Shown in pieces: positions 32,649 through 48,155 of a stretch of DNA of 64,000 nucleotides (positions are counted from its first letter, which is position 1; every line of letters begins with the position of its first letter). Source of the stretch: Tiliqua scincoides (taxonomy: Eukaryota; Chordata; Lepidosauria; Squamata; Scincidae); the NCBI RefSeq assembly GCF_035046505.1, contig NC_089827.1:59152856-59216855 (forward strand), in the 5' to 3' direction. The position numbers were made by a program, and so were the translations under genes. The notes under the pieces are model-generated. The model worked only from the letters and a program-made list of their open reading frames with translations. It was not told where the DNA came from and made no database searches.

Positions 32649-35600
32649 ATGGTGGGCCGCCTGATCGCAGCAGCAGCAGCGGGGGCTTGGGGGAGGTCGG
32701 GCTTCGGCGGGCTTCGGCGAACCCCCTCAGTGGCTGTGGTGCCCTCGCGGAACGTCACCGCCACCCACACCGGCGCCATCTTGCCTAAGCCCGTCAAAGT
32801 GAGTCTGTAGAGGGCGGGTGGGGGAGGGGAGCCAAGTCTCCTCAAGTGAGTAGGCAGCCAATCGCCAGTCGCGACGGGCTGCCGGCTTGCTGCTGATTGG
32901 CTGTCTGTCTTAGCCAATGGTTTGCTAGTTTTTCCTTCGCGGGCGGGCTTAGAGCGCGTTTGCGTAGAAGATCTTTGCCCAATGAAAAGTGCTGTTGGGG
33001 GGTGGGGCTTAGAATGCGGAAGCACCAATTGAACAGGTTCTCTGGAAGGTGGGAGCAAAGCTGGTAGTCCCAACAGTTGAAGTTTAGTGCTGTGTTTCTC
33101 AAACTGTGGGCTGGGACCCACTAGGTGAATTGCGAGCCAATTTCCCCCGTTCATTTCAATATTTTATTTTTAATATATTAGACTTGATCCCATAGTATGT
33201 GACTGCATTTGGGGAAATGTTACAGACTTGTACTTTTAACAAGCTATTCAGTATATTCTTTTAAGGATGATGGTCAATGGGACTTACTTCTGGGTAAGTG
33301 TGGGTAGGATTTCCGCCTAGGATTGTTAAAAATTTTCCTGCATGATGATGTCACTTCTGGTGGGTCTTGACTGATTCTCATTCTAAAAAGTGGGTCCTGG
33401 TGCTAAATGTGTGAAAACCACTGGTCTAGTGAGTTCCCTAGATCTGGAACTGACACTCAACACACTGGCAGGGGGATCTTTTGAGCTTGTAGTACATCTT
33501 GCCCAAGGAGTGCTGCAGCAGATGCACCAGCTTCCCTAAAGTACAGTTCAGGCTCCCAGGATCTGTCTTAACCCATTCCTACCCATCACACATTTACACC
33601 TTTGCAAATTTGTGTACACATTTGGTCTCTGTTGCATATATGCAATGTTGGGTAGAAATGGCTCAAGTGGCTCTGTAAGGCTTTAAGTCCAGCGTTACTG
33701 TTGTTGGTAGTGAATATGTTGTTCTTCACTATTCTCTAGTGCAGTGGTTCTCAAACTTTTAGCACCAGGATCCACTTTTTAGAATGAGAATGTGTTGGGA
33801 TCCATTGGAAGTGATAACATGACTGGAAGTGGCATCATCAAGCAGGAAGAGTTTTAACAATTCTAGACTGCAATCCTACCCACATATACCCAGGAGTAAG
33901 TCCCATTTACTATCATTGTTAAAACATATGCATAGTAGCCTGTTCAAAGTACAGGTCTCTAATTTTCCCCAAATGCCGTCACCTACCTTGGTAGCATAAA
34001 GTCTAATATATTAAAAATAAAATAATGAAATGAATGGGGACCCACCTAAAATTGACTTGCAACCCATCTAGTGGGTCCCGACCAACAGTTTGAGAAACAC
34101 TGCTCTATTGTGTGGTCTTGTTTGTTTTGAAAACAGACCTTGCTGAGCTTAGCTGGCTATTGATGCAGATGTCACTGGCCCTTCGTGTTCTGCCGTTTTC
34201 CTCTGGTCCTTGGGATTTCTTCTCCATTCCACAACCTTTTTGGGCAGAGGCATCTTTCAGAGGGACTCCTCTTATATTTAGTAAGGAGAGTGCAGCTGTC
34301 AATCTCCACCCCAGCACAGGGTGACCAGATGTCACAACCGCAAAAGAGGACAAGGCACCCCAAAATGTAGGACATCCAAGAAAAATGTAGGACACGGTAA
34401 AATTAAAGCTAAGAACATTCGTATATGGAGTTCATGTGGTTAATTTAAACACTAAATGACTTTATTATTAAACTTAAAACTATATTACATATACTTACAA
34501 AAAAGCTACCTATAATAAGGCCACATAATTTAAAACTATATTATATAAAACTTACAAGAAGTCTGTGTGCTGCCTGCACAGGCCCACAGATCAGCAATTG
34601 AATTAGAAACTTCTCCATTTTAAATAAGTTTTTAAACAAACTTATTGCAAACTTTTAATATATTTATTTAATTAATTAATTTTTGTTGACTGGGGGATAT
34701 TAAAAATTTTCCCGATTGATAAAGTCATTTATGGCCTTGACATTTTAGGTTAATGGCATCACTTCTGGTGGGTCCCAAATTGACATTCTAAAAAATGGAT
34801 CCTGGGGCTAAAATGTTTGAGAGCCACTGCTCTATGAACAAAGAGTTGTGCTTTGAATTGGCAACAGGCATTTTGCTGGATTTTTAAGCTCAATACATGT
34901 TTCTTTTCCTAATGAAGAAGACATTTTAAACAGGGTATCTGATATACAGATTTGTTTTCTTAATTGTGTAGTATCTTTAAATGATGTTGTATCCTTTATA
35001 TTCAGACTTCTATATACAGATTTTTTATTTATAAAGTCAGTCTTGTAAAGACTTTGTGCATATTTTTTCACTATAGGGTAAGACAGGAGTTTTCAAATTC
35101 TCAGGGAGTTTGAACTGCAGGAAGTTCTTGCGGGAGTGGGGGGGAGGCAGCGATATGGTCCCCAGGATCATGTTGCTAAGGGGGCTGCGGGGACTGGGAT
35201 GCACTCACCAGTTCCTGCAGGAGCCTGTCAGGGGTGCAGGGAGCCCTGCATGACCTTCTGCAGGGCTCCCCACAGCTTAAAAAGTGAATGTGGAGTGATT
35301 GCGCACCACATCTGCAAAGTGGAGCACGATCGCTGCGCTTTCACTTTTTAAGCTGCAGGGAGCCCTGTAAAAAGGTCATGCAGGGCTCCCCTCATCCCCG
35401 ACAGGCTGCTGCAGGGACTGGTGAGTGCATCCCAGTCCCTGCAGCCCCCTTAGCAGTGCGATCCTGGGGATTGCCTTCCCCCTGCCCCTTAAGGGGAAAG
35501 TGTTCAGGGCTCTCTGGCTGGGGCATTGTGACGCCCCAGTTTGAAATTTTCCATTTATAGGAACATGTCTTTGTAGGATATTTCTTTAAGTCTTTCTATC

Positions 35601-35849
35601 TGTTCTTGATTTAGATACTTAGGTAGCTAGATGGAGATATGCCGATGGCTTTTTTTCCCCAGAGCCTGTCTTCTGAGAGATATTAATTGATTTCCAATTA
35701 ATGGTCTGTAGATGCCCTTTGGTCTTCTCCGTGTGTTTGCCATTGTCATTCCCTTCCTCTATGTTGGGACTCAGATCAGCAAGAACTTTGCAGCTCTACT
35801 TGAGGAACACGATATATTTGTGCCAGAAGACGACGACGACGATGATTAA
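32649..35849 (+). CDS. SMDT1: Essential MCU regulator EMRE (2 coding exons)
   Basis: Single-pass inner-membrane subunit of the mitochondrial calcium uniporter that holds MCU open and tethers MICU1. Coding exons 32649-32798 and 35712-35849 join in phase 0 (AAA|GTGAGT ... CTGTAG|ATG) into 95 residues; human EMRE has 107. The first 40 or so residues are Arg/Ala-rich, fitting a mitochondrial presequence, and are shorter than in human. The mature part is strongly conserved: GAILPKPVK (42-50), the membrane helix about 54-72 with the GxxxS motif G69-S73, ISKNFAALLEEHDIFVPE, and an acidic tail of six Asp. The helix reads VGTQIS where human has VGTLIS. Exon 2 ends at 35852 in a GTATG donor three bases after the stop, so the 3' UTR is split, as in human. 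Confidence 0.97.
33090..33423. mobile_element. hAT-type MITE, family A, in SMDT1 intron 1
   Basis: CTGTGTTTCTCAAACTGTGG at the left and TGTGTGAAAACCACTG at the right are inverted. Flanks GTTTAGTG and GTCTAGTG are 7 of 8 identical. Confidence 0.85.
33742..34102. mobile_element. hAT-type MITE, family A, in SMDT1 intron 1
   Basis: CAGTGGTTCTCAAACTTTTA at the left and CAGTTTGAGAAACACTG at the right. Flanks CTCTAGTG and CTCTATTG are 7 of 8 identical. It is in the opposite orientation to the copy at 33090. Confidence 0.88.
34317..34592. mobile_element. hAT-type MITE, family D, right end missing
   Basis: CAGGGTGACCAGATGTCACA, AAAATGTAGGACATCCAAG and GTGCTGCCTGCACAGGCCCA follow the 20814 copy, then similarity stops near 34592. 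Confidence 0.7.
34690..34829. mobile_element. hAT-type MITE, family A, one end only
   Basis: TTAATGGCATCACTTCTGGT, GGGTCCCAAATTGACATTCT and TGTTTGAGAGCCACTG, followed by CTCTATGA, are the terminal part of family A. The other end is missing. Confidence 0.65.
35084..35553. mobile_element. GC-rich hAT-type element, family G, in SMDT1 intron 1
   Basis: CAGGAGTTTTCAAATTCTCA at the left and CGCCCCAGTTTGAAATTTTCC at the right match the ends of the 12932-13630 element, as does the GC-rich interior (GGGGCTGCGGGGACTGGGAT). The exact right limit and target duplication are unclear. Confidence 0.65.
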
Positions 35850-36154
35850 AAGGTATGACTGTTTTTAAGTATCAGCTTAACTCAGGTTTTTGATATGGGA
35901 TAAGGAGAGCATATAAAGTGAAACAATCATTCCTTCTGGGAAGCTGTGCCACAGTTTATTCTATAATCACCTTGCATCCTGTAACAATAAAGCTGCTATC
36001 TTAGCTTGTACTAAGCCCTTAAATGTGAGACCTCTAAAGGATATCTTTTTTCTACAGTTTCTTAGAAGGCATCTCTTCCCACCACTTTCCTTATCGTAGC
36101 AAGGACACATGTATATATACATACACACTTCTTGTTAGATTTTAGTTTGTATTA

Positions 36155-36245
36155 AGCAGCAGTCCTATGCACCTTTTTCTGGGAGTAAGCTTCATGGAGC
36201 ACAATGGAACTTATTTCTGAATAGACATGCATAAAATTGTCCTGT
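36155..36245. repeat. Short MITE-like repeat copy in SMDT1 3' UTR intron
   Basis: AGCAGTCCTATGCACCTTTT, GGGAGTAAGCTTCATGGAGC and CTGAATAGACATGCATAAAA follow the recurring module. A second copy is at about 36538-36622. Confidence 0.5.
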
Positions 36246-36634
36246 TAGTCATGCTTCTTTGTAGTCTTCCTCTTAAGTAGAATGCTGTAAGTAGTTGAAT
36301 AGACTTCACACATACCTAACATTCCCTCCAATGGGACTATGCCAGTGCACAGGCTTCTTTAGCAGCTGTGAGGTGTTGTGACTTGTTAAAACATCACCTC
36401 TGGATGCTTGGGGATCATGTCATTGCCAAAACTTCTGGGCTGCAAAACTCCACGCTGTGTGATACTTAGCTGGGAGGTGTGCTGTCATGCACCTTAGAGG
36501 GAACACAGCTCAGGCACAGAGAAATGCAGGCTCTGGCTACAATCCCATGCATACTTTACTGAGAGTAAACTCCATTAAACATAATGAGACTTACTTCTGA
36601 GTAGATGCTTGGATTGTGCTATTAGTTGCTGAAG

Positions 36635-36806
36635 GGCGCAATCCTAACTAACTTTCCAGCATTGACATAGCTATGTCAATGTGGCCTGCACTACATCCTG
36701 CAATGGGGAGGCAGTCAAGGGGGTGTCCTCAAGGTAAGGGCATGTTTACCTTGGGGTTGCATTGCAGCTGGGTCAGTGCTGGAAAGTTGGTTAGGATTGT
36801 GCCCTA
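36635..36806. mobile_element. Harbinger-like MITE in SMDT1 3' UTR intron
   Basis: GGGCGCAATCCTAACTAACT at the left and GGAAAGTTGGTTAGGATTGT..GCCC at the right are inverted over about 32 bases. Flanks are GAA and TAA. It ends only about 80 bases before the terminal exon acceptor. Confidence 0.65.
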
Positions 36807-36887
36807 AGTGACTAAAGTCGTGCCTGTTCTGTAGTTGAATGTAGGGATTGTTCCAATGTCTAATAGCATTTTCTTGTTTCTTTACAG

Positions 36888-37170
36888 GATTGCAATAGGA
36901 AAAAATCCACAGACAAACTATTCTAACACTGATGTCTAGTCATGACTCCTTTTTACTTGGTAAATAAGATATTTGGGGTGGCTGGACCTCTTTCATACCA
37001 TGAATGCTCCATGCATGTCATAATGAAGACAACACATACATGGATGTACATATGCTTGTCAGTTCAGCAGTCATTATATGCTCCTCTAAGAGGGCTGGGG
37101 ACTTTGTTCTACTGAGAATTAGAAAATGGAAGTGATTTAGTGTGCAAATAAATGAAAGATCAAGACTTGT
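36888..37170 (+). other. SMDT1: SMDT1 3' UTR exon
   Basis: The 3' UTR intron begins at the donor 35853-35854 and ends at the acceptor TTTCTTTACAG (to 36887). The terminal exon carries AATAAA at 37147-37152, so cleavage near 37165-37175 is expected. No coding sequence lies in it. Confidence 0.7.
37147..37152 (+). terminator. SMDT1: SMDT1 polyadenylation signal
   Basis: AATAAA in CAAATAAATG, about 260 bases into the terminal exon. Confidence 0.7.
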
Positions 37171-37506
37171 GCCTCTCCACTAATTCTTTGTTTTGACATT
37201 TCAACCTTGAAAGCTTTCAACCAAGGCTCTGGCTGCTATTTCCCCACTACCCTTAAGAAGAGTGATAGCATAAACAGAATGCAAGAGCAGCTTACTGCTG
37301 TGTGTCATACAAGGGGAAAAAACAACACCTGAGGGAAATAAATGTATGCTCCATCTTTTTTTGAGAAATCCTAAATTCTGTTTTGTGATTTATTTAGTCA
37401 AAAAAGACCTGAAGCAAATTTGCTCCCAACACTTCTCGTTACATTTTGACATAAAATTCACTGAATATGTGCCACTTTACAAGTGATGCTATTTCACAAT
37501 GATATA

Positions 37507-38358
37507 TAGTCAGTTCTCTTTATACATGAATTATCTTATCAGCAAATTCGCTTATCTGTGAGGAGCAGAATTGCCACCTACCTCTTGTTACCTGTGACTC
37601 TGTTCTTGTTATCTGCAAATACTTGTGCTGATGCACTCGGGACAGGGACTTTGGTGTAGCTATAAGCAGGGATGAGAGGCTGCAGGAAGAGAAGAGACAG
37701 TGGCCTCCTTATGAGCAGAAGGTAGTGCCAGGGCCATGCAGGGGGAAGAGGGAGAGACACTTATACAGTATATGACCAAGGGGGGAAGGGGTTGTGGTTA
37801 TCACATCAAGTCAATTATACTCATTTTTTAGAAAGTTGTCTGGATTGGGTCAATTTTCTGCATCAAACAGACATTGAATTGGCCCATGGAGAATATTTGT
37901 AACTGCTTCCAGACTTGTCCCACCATCTTCGGCACTCAACTGAAACTTTACAATCCTGGTGATGAGAGGTCTCTGGCAGGGTACCTGAGGGTACAGGCTT
38001 GCTTCTGGGACAGGGGCAAGCCCAGGGAAGAAACCAGAACAGGTGGAGGAGGAAGACAGTGAAGCAACCTGCTTTCCACTGCTGAATTCTGAGGCCTTGT
38101 TGTTGGACCAGCAACCTTCAACAGATGGAGGGATAACCTGCATGGAGGAGGAAGCATCAAATGTTGGAAATGTTGATGAGTCCTTGCTATCACCCAGCCC
38201 TATAGGCTTCAAGTTAAGATTCAGGTTCATAGAATGTATGGTGAAGAGGGTCCCCTGGAACTAGCCCCATTTATCCCATAGGCTCAAAGATTCCGTATCT
38301 GCTAGATTTTCCAGGAACCTAACTCTAGCTGAACCCGTCACCTAACAAGAGCTGACTG
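37507..38358. mobile_element. Tc1/mariner-group MITE (pogo/Tigger-like ends)
   Basis: TA is present on both sides (37505-37506, 38359-38360). The left end TAGTCAGTTCTC and the right end GAGCTGACTG are inverted repeats. The 852-base interior has frames up to 127 codons with no transposase motif that I recognise. Confidence 0.55.
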
Positions 38359-39045
38359 TAACAGGATTTGTATTTGAAAGTGTTACGCCTATATCTCACC
38401 TTTCTTCCATGGTTGAACACCGGACAACGTATATAAGGTTTCCAGGTGGTATTGGACCCAGGCACTGCCGCAGCCTGAACGTACGTAGCTTCAAGAAGGT
38501 GGCTGTATTTGTGCTTTCAGAACATGCCTTGAAGAGCCCAAGGTCCTGGGAGGACTTCTATTATACCACACACTTGACACATGTTAATACTGGATATTAG
38601 ACAGTGACAGTTTGAGAGGTCTTATTTGACACCTACCAATATCAAAGCAATCAGAAGGTGCATCTAAGACTAAATTGAGATTAACTTAAATTTATATTGT
38701 ATATTTCAAATTTGGCAGTATGAGCTGCAGGAACTTCACTTTGGCGACAGCCTGAGGGTAAGCACTGACATATCTTTGCAATATGAAAGCAAAGATGTAA
38801 TATTTGATCTTAGATGCAGCAAAACAGGGACTAAGTGGGGGAAAGCAAATGAGACAGTAGAAGGAACTGTTTAAGTTTAGGCAACTCAGTGACCCCGTTC
38901 AAACGTCACCTAGAACCATGCTTTTAATTTTGGTTCTGTATGATGTCCCTTGAGCATCCAGTCTAATGTTCCCACTTCTCTTTACACACAAGGACACTGC
39001 TAAGATGGATACTTTCCTGTAGAAGAGCAGTTCAACACACAAGGC

Positions 39046-39051
39046 TTTATT
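39046..39051 (-). terminator. NDUFA6: NDUFA6 polyadenylation signal
   Basis: TTTATT on the plus strand is AATAAA on the minus strand, 55 bases after the NDUFA6 stop codon. It makes a very short 3' UTR. Confidence 0.7.
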
Positions 39052-39105
39052 TGCAAGAGGAGCAAGTGAACACATAGAATTACATGTCCATAAAGTGTGT
39101 TTGAT

Positions 39106-43816
<4,711 letters not shown>

Positions 43817-43945
43817 TTTGCAATGCGACCCTCGAGCGCCCCTGTCACCGTCCCTCCTGCTTTCCTCCCATTGGCTCAGGGACACGTCACTCCGTGGAGG
43901 CGCGCTCGCCATTGGCTACCGCGAGAGGCTGTGATTGGATGAAGA
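43817..43945 (-). promoter_or_regulatory. NDUFA6: NDUFA6 promoter with three CCAAT boxes
   Basis: ATTGG on the plus strand (CCAAT on the gene strand) occurs at 43870-43874, 43911-43915 and 43934-43938. An ACGTCA CRE-like half site is at 43885-43890. There is no TATA box. The AAAATGGCGGCGG around the start codon fits the YY1 consensus. Confidence 0.65.
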
Positions 43946-44400
43946 GGCTGTGGGTGGGCGCTGGGGCTCCGCCGCGGGGAGCACGAAGTAGTGTGCTCAG
44001 GGCGTGCCGCGGGCAGGGCGCGAGGGCTGCGGCTTTGCGGGCGGTGTCGCGGGGGCGCGCGCCCTGCGTGGGGACTGGAGTGAGGGGCCACACGGGAGGC
44101 TGCGCGAGCCTTGCCTCTGGCAGCGGGCGGGCCATGGGAGGCTCCAGCCAGCGCGGCGCGGCGGAGGAAGGGCCGGCCAGGTCCCGCCCAGGTGGGCGAG
44201 CAGGCTACTTGGAAGCGCGCCGCCTCTGCGGCTGCCTGTGGCTCCGGCTCTCACGCTGAGGCTGGGAGGAGGCACGGAGCTCCTCTCGGCTCTGGTCTGC
44301 CCGGGCTGAAGGTAGGGACGCGCGGCGGCAGGTGGGCAGAGGCAGAGCCGGAGTCTTCGGCAGAGGCAGGTGGGGGAAAGCCTCCCCGCGCGAGTCCTTT
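43946..44400. other. CpG island beyond the NDUFA6 promoter
   Basis: G+C and CpG stay very high (GTGTCGCGGGGGCGCGCGCC). Overlapping frames of 100-217 codons exist on both strands but have no recognisable domain. It is probably the rest of the NDUFA6 island; a divergent non-coding transcript is possible but unproven. Confidence 0.55.
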
Positions 44401-45404
44401 GGAATGTGCTGCTACCATATGAAGCACCCAAACCCCTCAACGCACGTGCAGAGTGAGGAGGGAGGGACAGAGAGCAGAGCCTGTGGGTTGGGGGTGCTTG
44501 GGTACTTTCCACAGCGGTGGCCCTTTTCAAAGGACTCGGTGGGGAGGCTCTGCCTCCACACCCACCACAAGCACCTGTGGGAGCCTCCTGTGCAGGCACA
44601 GCCTTGTGACAGGACCCAAGTTTCCCCCAGTGCAAGCAGGGACAAAACACTGAACTAAACCTCTTCCAGTCACTACAAAAAGCAGAGAAGGAGGGCTAAT
44701 TAACTTCTGACCCCCAACATGGAGGTTATTCCATAAATAGCAAGCTGCTTCAATTAAGGCCCTTCTCTTGTGGACATCTGCTGAATGAAGGCCATATGGG
44801 GCAGATGATTTAGGACAGGGGGGTTCAGAAAGTACGTGTGTCCAGGCCCTGTAGCGCTTTGAAGGCAAGTCACAGCCCCTTGAATTGGATCTGGAGTCTG
44901 GCAGGCACAAGTGGAGTTGCCTCAATACTGTCCAAATGTGCTTTTACATTTTTGAGTATCTGTCAAAGAGGAGCAACAACATTCTACACCAGTTGCAGCC
45001 TGCTGGTTGTCTTCAAGGGCAGCTCCATGTATTGCACATTACAGTATGCAGTCCTGCATGTTACCATACTTCATTGCCAAGAATTCGTAGCCTGCTTTCT
45101 AGCCCAAATGTATCTAGAAGCTACTGCTTCCTGCTATCTGGAAGAGAGGCAAGATTCAGAAGTTGGGGGACCCACACCTCTAAGGCCCAGACCAAATCTG
45201 CCAAAGGCCATATAGAAACAGGCATTTGCCACAGAATATCCATATTTGAAAAACCTGCATGGATTTCTATATTTGCGAGATACATATGACTTTCCTGCTG
45301 TGGAATATCCAAGTCCCGTTTTGGTACCCAAGACTGGTAAAGCCCTCCTTGGCCAACACTTGTTTTTTTTAGCTGTAAGGGGCAGCAGAGAGAGAGAACT
45401 GAAA
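44401..45404. other. Gene-free stretch
   Basis: 44380-44560 carries text like the 32251-32396 hairpin (TTTTCAAAGGACTCGGTGGG, GAGGCTCTGCCTCCACACC). No exon is supported. Confidence 0.4.
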
Positions 45405-46385
45405 GTAAGAACATAAGAACAGCCCCACTGGATCAGGCCATAGGCCCATCTAGTCCAGCTTCCTGTATCTCACAGCGGCCCACCAAATGCCCCAGGGAGC
45501 ACACCAGATAACAAGAGACCTCATCCTGGTGCCCTCCCCTACATCTGGCATTCTGACTTAACCCATTTCTAAAATCAGGAGGTTCTGCATACACATCATG
45601 GCTTGTACCCCATAATGGATTTTTCCTCCAGAAACTTGTCCAATCCCCTTTTAAAGGCGTCTAGGCTAGACGCCAGCACCACATCCTGTGGCAAGGAGTT
45701 CCACAGACCGACCACACGCTGAGTAAAGAAATATTTTCTTTTGTCTGTCCTAACCCGCCCAACACTCAATTTTAGTGGATGTCCCCTGGTTCTGGTATAA
45801 TGTGAGAGTGTAAAGAGCATCTCCCTATCCACTCTGTCCATTCCCTGCATAATTTTGTATGTCTCAATCATGTCCCCCCTCAAGCGTCTCTTTTCTAGGC
45901 TGAAGAGGCCCAAACGCAGTAGCCTTTCCTCATAAGGAAGGTGCCCCAGCCCCATAATCATCTTAGTCGCTCTCTTTTGCATCTTTTCCATTTCCACTAT
46001 GTCTTTTTTGAGATGCGGCGACCAGAACTGGACACAATACTCCAGGTGTGGCCTTACCATCGATTTGTACAACAGCATTATAATACTAGCCGTTTTGTTC
46101 TCAATACCCTTCCTAATGATCCCAAGCATAGAATTGGCCTTCTTCACTGCCGCCGCACATTGGGTCGACACTTTCATCGACCTGTCCACCACCACCCCAA
46201 GATCTCTCTCCTGATCTGTCACAGACAGCTCAGAACCCATCAGCCTATATCTAAAGTTTTGATTTTTTGCCCCAATGTGCATGACTTTACACTTACTGAC
46301 ATTGAAGCGCATCTGCCATTTTGCTGCCCATTCTGCCAGTCTGGAGAGATCCTTCTGGAGCTCCTCACAATCACAAAAAAAGTAG
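45405..46385 (-). mobile_element. CR1 LINE, 5'-truncated, open reading frame still intact
   Basis: A frame open from about 46378 to 45596 encodes the C-terminal part of a CR1 ORF2 protein: MRFNVSKCKVMHIGAKN, DQERDLGVVVD, MVRPHLEYCVQFWSPHLKKD, MQKRATKMI, LGLFSLEKRRLRGDMIETYK, and VGLWNSLPQDVV. The 3' UTR ends with the CR1 repeat TTCTTATGTTCTTAC (plus strand GTAAGAACATAAGAAC at about 45405-45420). It lacks the endonuclease and catalytic RT parts, so it cannot be active. Confidence 0.9.
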
Positions 46386-47166
46386 CTTCTGTTTGCTCTT
46401 TTGCACTGTGATTATGGTTAGGATGAAGGGGAGATAAGGAGGGGGAAGCCCCTCTTCAGGAGATCCAGCAGAGGAGTGAGCTTAGAGCAAGGCTAATCCT
46501 GGGATCTCTGGCATTGAGTCCAGTGGGCCTACTTCCAGGAAAGCTTGTGTAGGATGTTGTGGGTGGGGAGAGGCCACAATGGGAACGTTCTTTTCCCAGG
46601 CAGGCAGTGGTACCTCTCCTACTGACTCAATTACACAATCTGTTCATGCCTGTGAATACCTGTGATGCAATCCTGTGTATCCTGTGAATACTACTGTGTT
46701 CAATAGTCTTTAATCAAAGGAAAATGTGTTTAGGCACTGTTCAGTGTGAAGGGGGTTGCTGCTGTCCTGATCCAATCCCCTTCTAACTTGCCTCTTAGCT
46801 GTCCCAAAGGTAACAGTGGAGGCTTCCTTTCCCCTCCCCCATTCCAACCAGGTCCACAGGATAGGAGTGAGGCATGATACTTTTTTCTTCTAGCAGAGAA
46901 AGAGGCCTTCTCACACAATTCTATGCATGCCTATCAGAAATCCAGTTTTGTTCATTGGGGCTTACAACAGGAAAGTGTGTACAAATACACATTTGTTGGA
47001 AGTTGAGATCTCTTTGCAGTTCTGAGTATTCCTATGCCTGTGTTGGGCCATGATCCTGTGCCCACTTGCTTGGAAGCCCCGTAAGCAGTGACCTGAAGCT
47101 TGCTCTTGCGTGAGCAGGTCAGCTCTCTGTGCCCTCTGGTGCAGAAAACAAACACATGAATCCTAC
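46386..47166. other. Gene-free stretch
   Basis: A diverged short MITE-like copy is present at about 46505-46560 and another near 46915-46980. No exon is supported. Confidence 0.4.
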
Positions 47167-47584
47167 TGTCACTGGCAAGAGCTTGTGTTGAGGAGGGAGT
47201 AGCTCCTTATCTGGTTATCCAGCGGAATGCAGCTCCAAGGATACAGCCCACAATGTAGAGAGTACACAGACACAAGGAAATCCATCACCATTTTAGTCTG
47301 TATTTACAAATTTACAATAATACCAGCAGCAAAACAAAGCAGAGACAGCAAAACATACAACACACATGACCACCAAGGACCCATGCATGAGGGCTCTCAA
47401 GTCTCTTATAAAGCTCTGTGCACAAATCAGGATGGGTGGTGTCTCCTCCTGCCACACCCTGTCTCACGATGCATGCCTCATCAGCTGGCTCACTCTACAC
47501 CTGAGTCCTGGTGACTCAGCATACATTAGGCCCTACCTTATTCATTCCTGCAGATTTAACCTGGGTTATGTTCTAACCCTGACA
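47167..47584 (-). mobile_element. Candidate solo LTR (retrovirus-like fossil)
   Basis: Read on the minus strand the block starts TGTCAGGGTTAGAACATAAC and ends in TGACA. It has a TATA-like TTTATAAGAG in the expected place. No internal retroviral region is attached. Flanking direct repeats are not clear with these limits, so borders are approximate. Confidence 0.4.
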
Positions 47585-47687
47585 GCTTGTTCTGCCAAGC
47601 TCCTGTTCTGAGCTTTGCCTAGAGATCCTATGCCCACTTTAAGGCTAAGTAGTTCCCCCTGTGAGAATGTGGGGATGTGTGCTGTGG

Positions 47688-47752
47688 GATGGGGGGCTGG
47701 ACTGGATGGACCTGTGGCCTGATCCAGCAGGGCTGTTCTTATGTTCTTACCA
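47688..47752 (+). mobile_element. CR1 LINE 3' end fragment
   Basis: GGACTGGATGGACCTGTGGC, TGATCCAGCAGGGCTGTTCT and TATGTTCTTAC are the typical CR1 3' terminus. Confidence 0.75.
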
Positions 47753-47940
47753 GTCTAACTCATCCTCCAAGATGTAGTGTACTGTCACTGCAGTTTCTTA
47801 CAAACCCCTGAAAACCTTCACATTCAGGAAGAAGGAGTGAATGAAATGGTTGTAAGGAAAGGGAGGGAGATCTGCAGACATAATTTATATTATGTCTTTG
47901 TATTATAAATATGTAGTTTTGACTGCATAGTATTCTGAAT

Positions 47941-48155
47941 ACTTACGACTGTACTTGTTGCAAGAGGCGACTAAACAGCCACCGGGCAGATGGGACTTGT
48001 TAGCCTGGGGGATTTGCTGCATGGGAAACAGTCTATCCTCCATATCTACTTTACCCAGGCTTTGCGCACTGGAGAGGACACTCTGTTCCAGAACTACCAT
48101 TCAGAGCGCAATACCATAGTCTTCTGAGACTGAAGGATGCCAACAAAAAAAAAGT
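47941..48155 (+). mobile_element. Retroposon sharing the 5S-SINE tail
   Basis: The 3' part ATACCATAGTCTTCTGAGAC followed by TGAAGGATGCCAAC and an A9 run matches the tail of the 5S-derived SINE at 39573-39605. The body (ACTTACGACTGTACTTGTTG, GCCACCGGGCAGATGGGAC) is not 5S. It is probably the LINE or SINE from which that tail comes. Confidence 0.6.

Noticed and set aside
32842-33154. Minus-strand frames over SMDT1 exon 1 and intron
   Set aside because: They are shadows of SMDT1 exon 1 and of the GC-rich start of its intron, with no splice or domain support.
43817-43912. In-frame extension of NDUFA6 exon 1 upstream
   Set aside because: It runs through CCAAT boxes; the downstream ATGGCGGCGG has the better context and gives the expected length.
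43894-44650. Frames of 100-217 codons on both strands
   Set aside because: They overlap in several frames of a CpG island and show no domain.
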